This document shows positions 63,030-64,000 of a DNA stretch of 64,000 bases, one piece after another. The stretch comes from Xylocopa sonorina (lineage: Eukaryota > Arthropoda > Insecta > Hymenoptera > Apidae). The DNA lies in the NCBI RefSeq assembly GCF_050948175.1, contig NC_135194.1, forward strand, positions 7,804,033 to 7,868,032, written 5' to 3'. The translations under genes were made by a program, and so were the position numbers. The notes beneath the pieces were generated by a model. It saw nothing but the letters and a program-made list of their open reading frames with translations. It made no database searches and had not been told where the DNA came from. The number at the start of each line of letters is the position of its first letter. The stretch's first letter is position 1.

Positions 63030-63789
63030 TACTTTTTGACAAATACCAATGTTAAACCAAATACTTGTTTTTCACTTATTTGAAACAGGAACAGAATGCA
63101 TATAGCATAGATGGTCTGCCAATTTTGATGATAGCCTATGCAAGCAATAAACTTATTAGCTTCATAATTGTTTTTACAATTTTACGAAATAAAGTTATTA
63201 CAAAAAATGATTTAATGCTAAAACGACAATACTTAAATTAATCAGCTATCAATTTAAATTTACTTGTGAGTAATGCAATTGAAGAGTTTTATTGTATTTT
63301 CACTTGTCTCTTGATTATAAGTTATAAGGTTTTGTAATTCTTTCACCATGGATTATAATATTAAGTATTTAGATAATTTAATATTTAAGATAAGTAACAT
63401 AAATATTAAGAATAAAGCGTTTAACTGCCAGAGCATTTTATCAGTTCAAAACATTTATATTTAAAAATCTTTTTGAGTACAATATTTTTGCATATTAAAG
63501 GGATTTACATTCTGTTAAATATAAAAAATTTGTGAAACATTAGAAAACAAAATTCATTAGAGAATAAATGAAACATTGGTGACAGGTTACAATTTTGAGG
63601 AATTTTTTTAGAATATTTCTCATTATTTTAACTTTCTTTTTACAATCTATTACAATTGGCTAAATATTTTCATATATACTGTTACACTATTGACTGATAT
63701 ATAATTCTTGATTTGTATATTTATGGGTACGTTAAATTTGAATTGAATTATTGATACAGACAGCCCTTTCATTGTCTTTTTTTTTCATA
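63030..63789. other. Naa60 3' flank
   Basis: AT-rich sequence holding the Naa60 3' UTR. An AATAAA near 63,190 is a plausible poly(A) signal. Nothing else is apparent. Confidence 0.5.
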
Positions 63790-64000
63790 TCACTTTTCAT
63801 GTTTCTCCATTTTAAGTGTAAATCTGATACTATTTTTCTGAACAGTTCCTTCTAGTATACTAGTCATTTCTTTAAACGAGAGAACACTTCCAAATGTTTT
63901 ATTTTCATTTGCAATACTCATTTTCTTTACTTGTGTCAAAATAAAATGCAACAAATGTGTTATCACATCACATTTTGTTTCCAATGGCTTTGTGACTAAG
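63790..64000 (-). CDS. Possible 3'-terminal exon of an unidentified gene (partial)
   Basis: On the minus strand a frame enters from the window edge and stays open for 69 codons to a TGA at 63790-63792. It ends IRFTLKMEKHEK. The composition is ordinary and protein-like (HLLHFILTQVKKMS, SFKEMTSILEGTVQ), without the bias of the spurious AT-rich frames around it. I recognise no family. The frame lies about 760 bp downstream of Naa60 and convergent with it. It could still be a chance frame. Confidence 0.35.
   Translation of the reverse strand, partial: LVTKPLETKCDVITHLLHFILTQVKKMSIANENKTFGSVLSFKEMTSILEGTVQKNSIRFTLKMEKHEK

Overview
The window is a gene-dense stretch of an AT-rich animal nuclear genome, almost certainly an insect. 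The AT-rich introns with GT/AG borders, the fly-type gene set (wech, oxt, Naa60) and the compact introns fit a holometabolous insect. Hymenoptera is my best guess, but the taxon is an inference. I see no viral, bacterial or organellar sequence, no tRNA or rRNA gene and no CRISPR array. All exon models below were built by hand from reading frame, splice sites and intron phase. Every internal exon junction closes in phase except at two places that I flag.

Layout. 1-7,347: presumed promoter and long 5' leader of wech, invaded by inverted-repeat elements. 7,348-11,528 (+): wech, a B-box/coiled-coil/NHL protein of the LIN-41/TRIM71 group, 717 aa in six coding exons. 11,529-about 17,050: AT-rich 3' flank. 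About 17,053-25,711 (+): a modular single-pass receptor of about 1,430 aa with the order kringle-kringle-FAMeT-FAMeT, the same four again, then TSP1, two Ig-like domains, a membrane helix and an acidic tail. I cannot tie it to a named gene, and it is the best candidate for something undescribed. 25,712-27,524: GC-rich leader of the next gene. 27,525-34,748 (+): a 388-aa PR/SET-domain protein with five C2H2 fingers, a CtBP-type PLDLS motif and a candidate internal TATA promoter. 35,865-44,132 (-): a type II membrane dipeptidyl peptidase of the DPP6/DPP10 type that keeps all DPP4 catalytic residues, 879 aa in 16 exons. 46,649-50,165 (+): ZC3H3-type protein with five CCCH fingers. 50,852-52,100 (-): LETMD1-type mitochondrial protein with a one-base frameshift in an A9 run. 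54,020-57,290 (-): peptide O-xylosyltransferase (oxt). 60,693-63,029 (+): N-alpha-acetyltransferase Naa60, preceded by two upstream ORFs. 63,790-64,000 (-): possible 3' end of another gene.

The genes do not form one pathway. ZC3H3 and LETMD1 are convergent (686 bp between stop codons), and oxt and Naa60 are divergent across 3.4 kb. The functional themes are RNA regulation and export (wech, ZC3H3), transcription (PR-domain factor), secretory-pathway glycosylation and acetylation (oxt, Naa60) and cell-surface proteins (modular receptor, DPP). Non-coding parts carry several unrelated inverted repeats, a pyrimidine-rich minisatellite and small tandem duplications.
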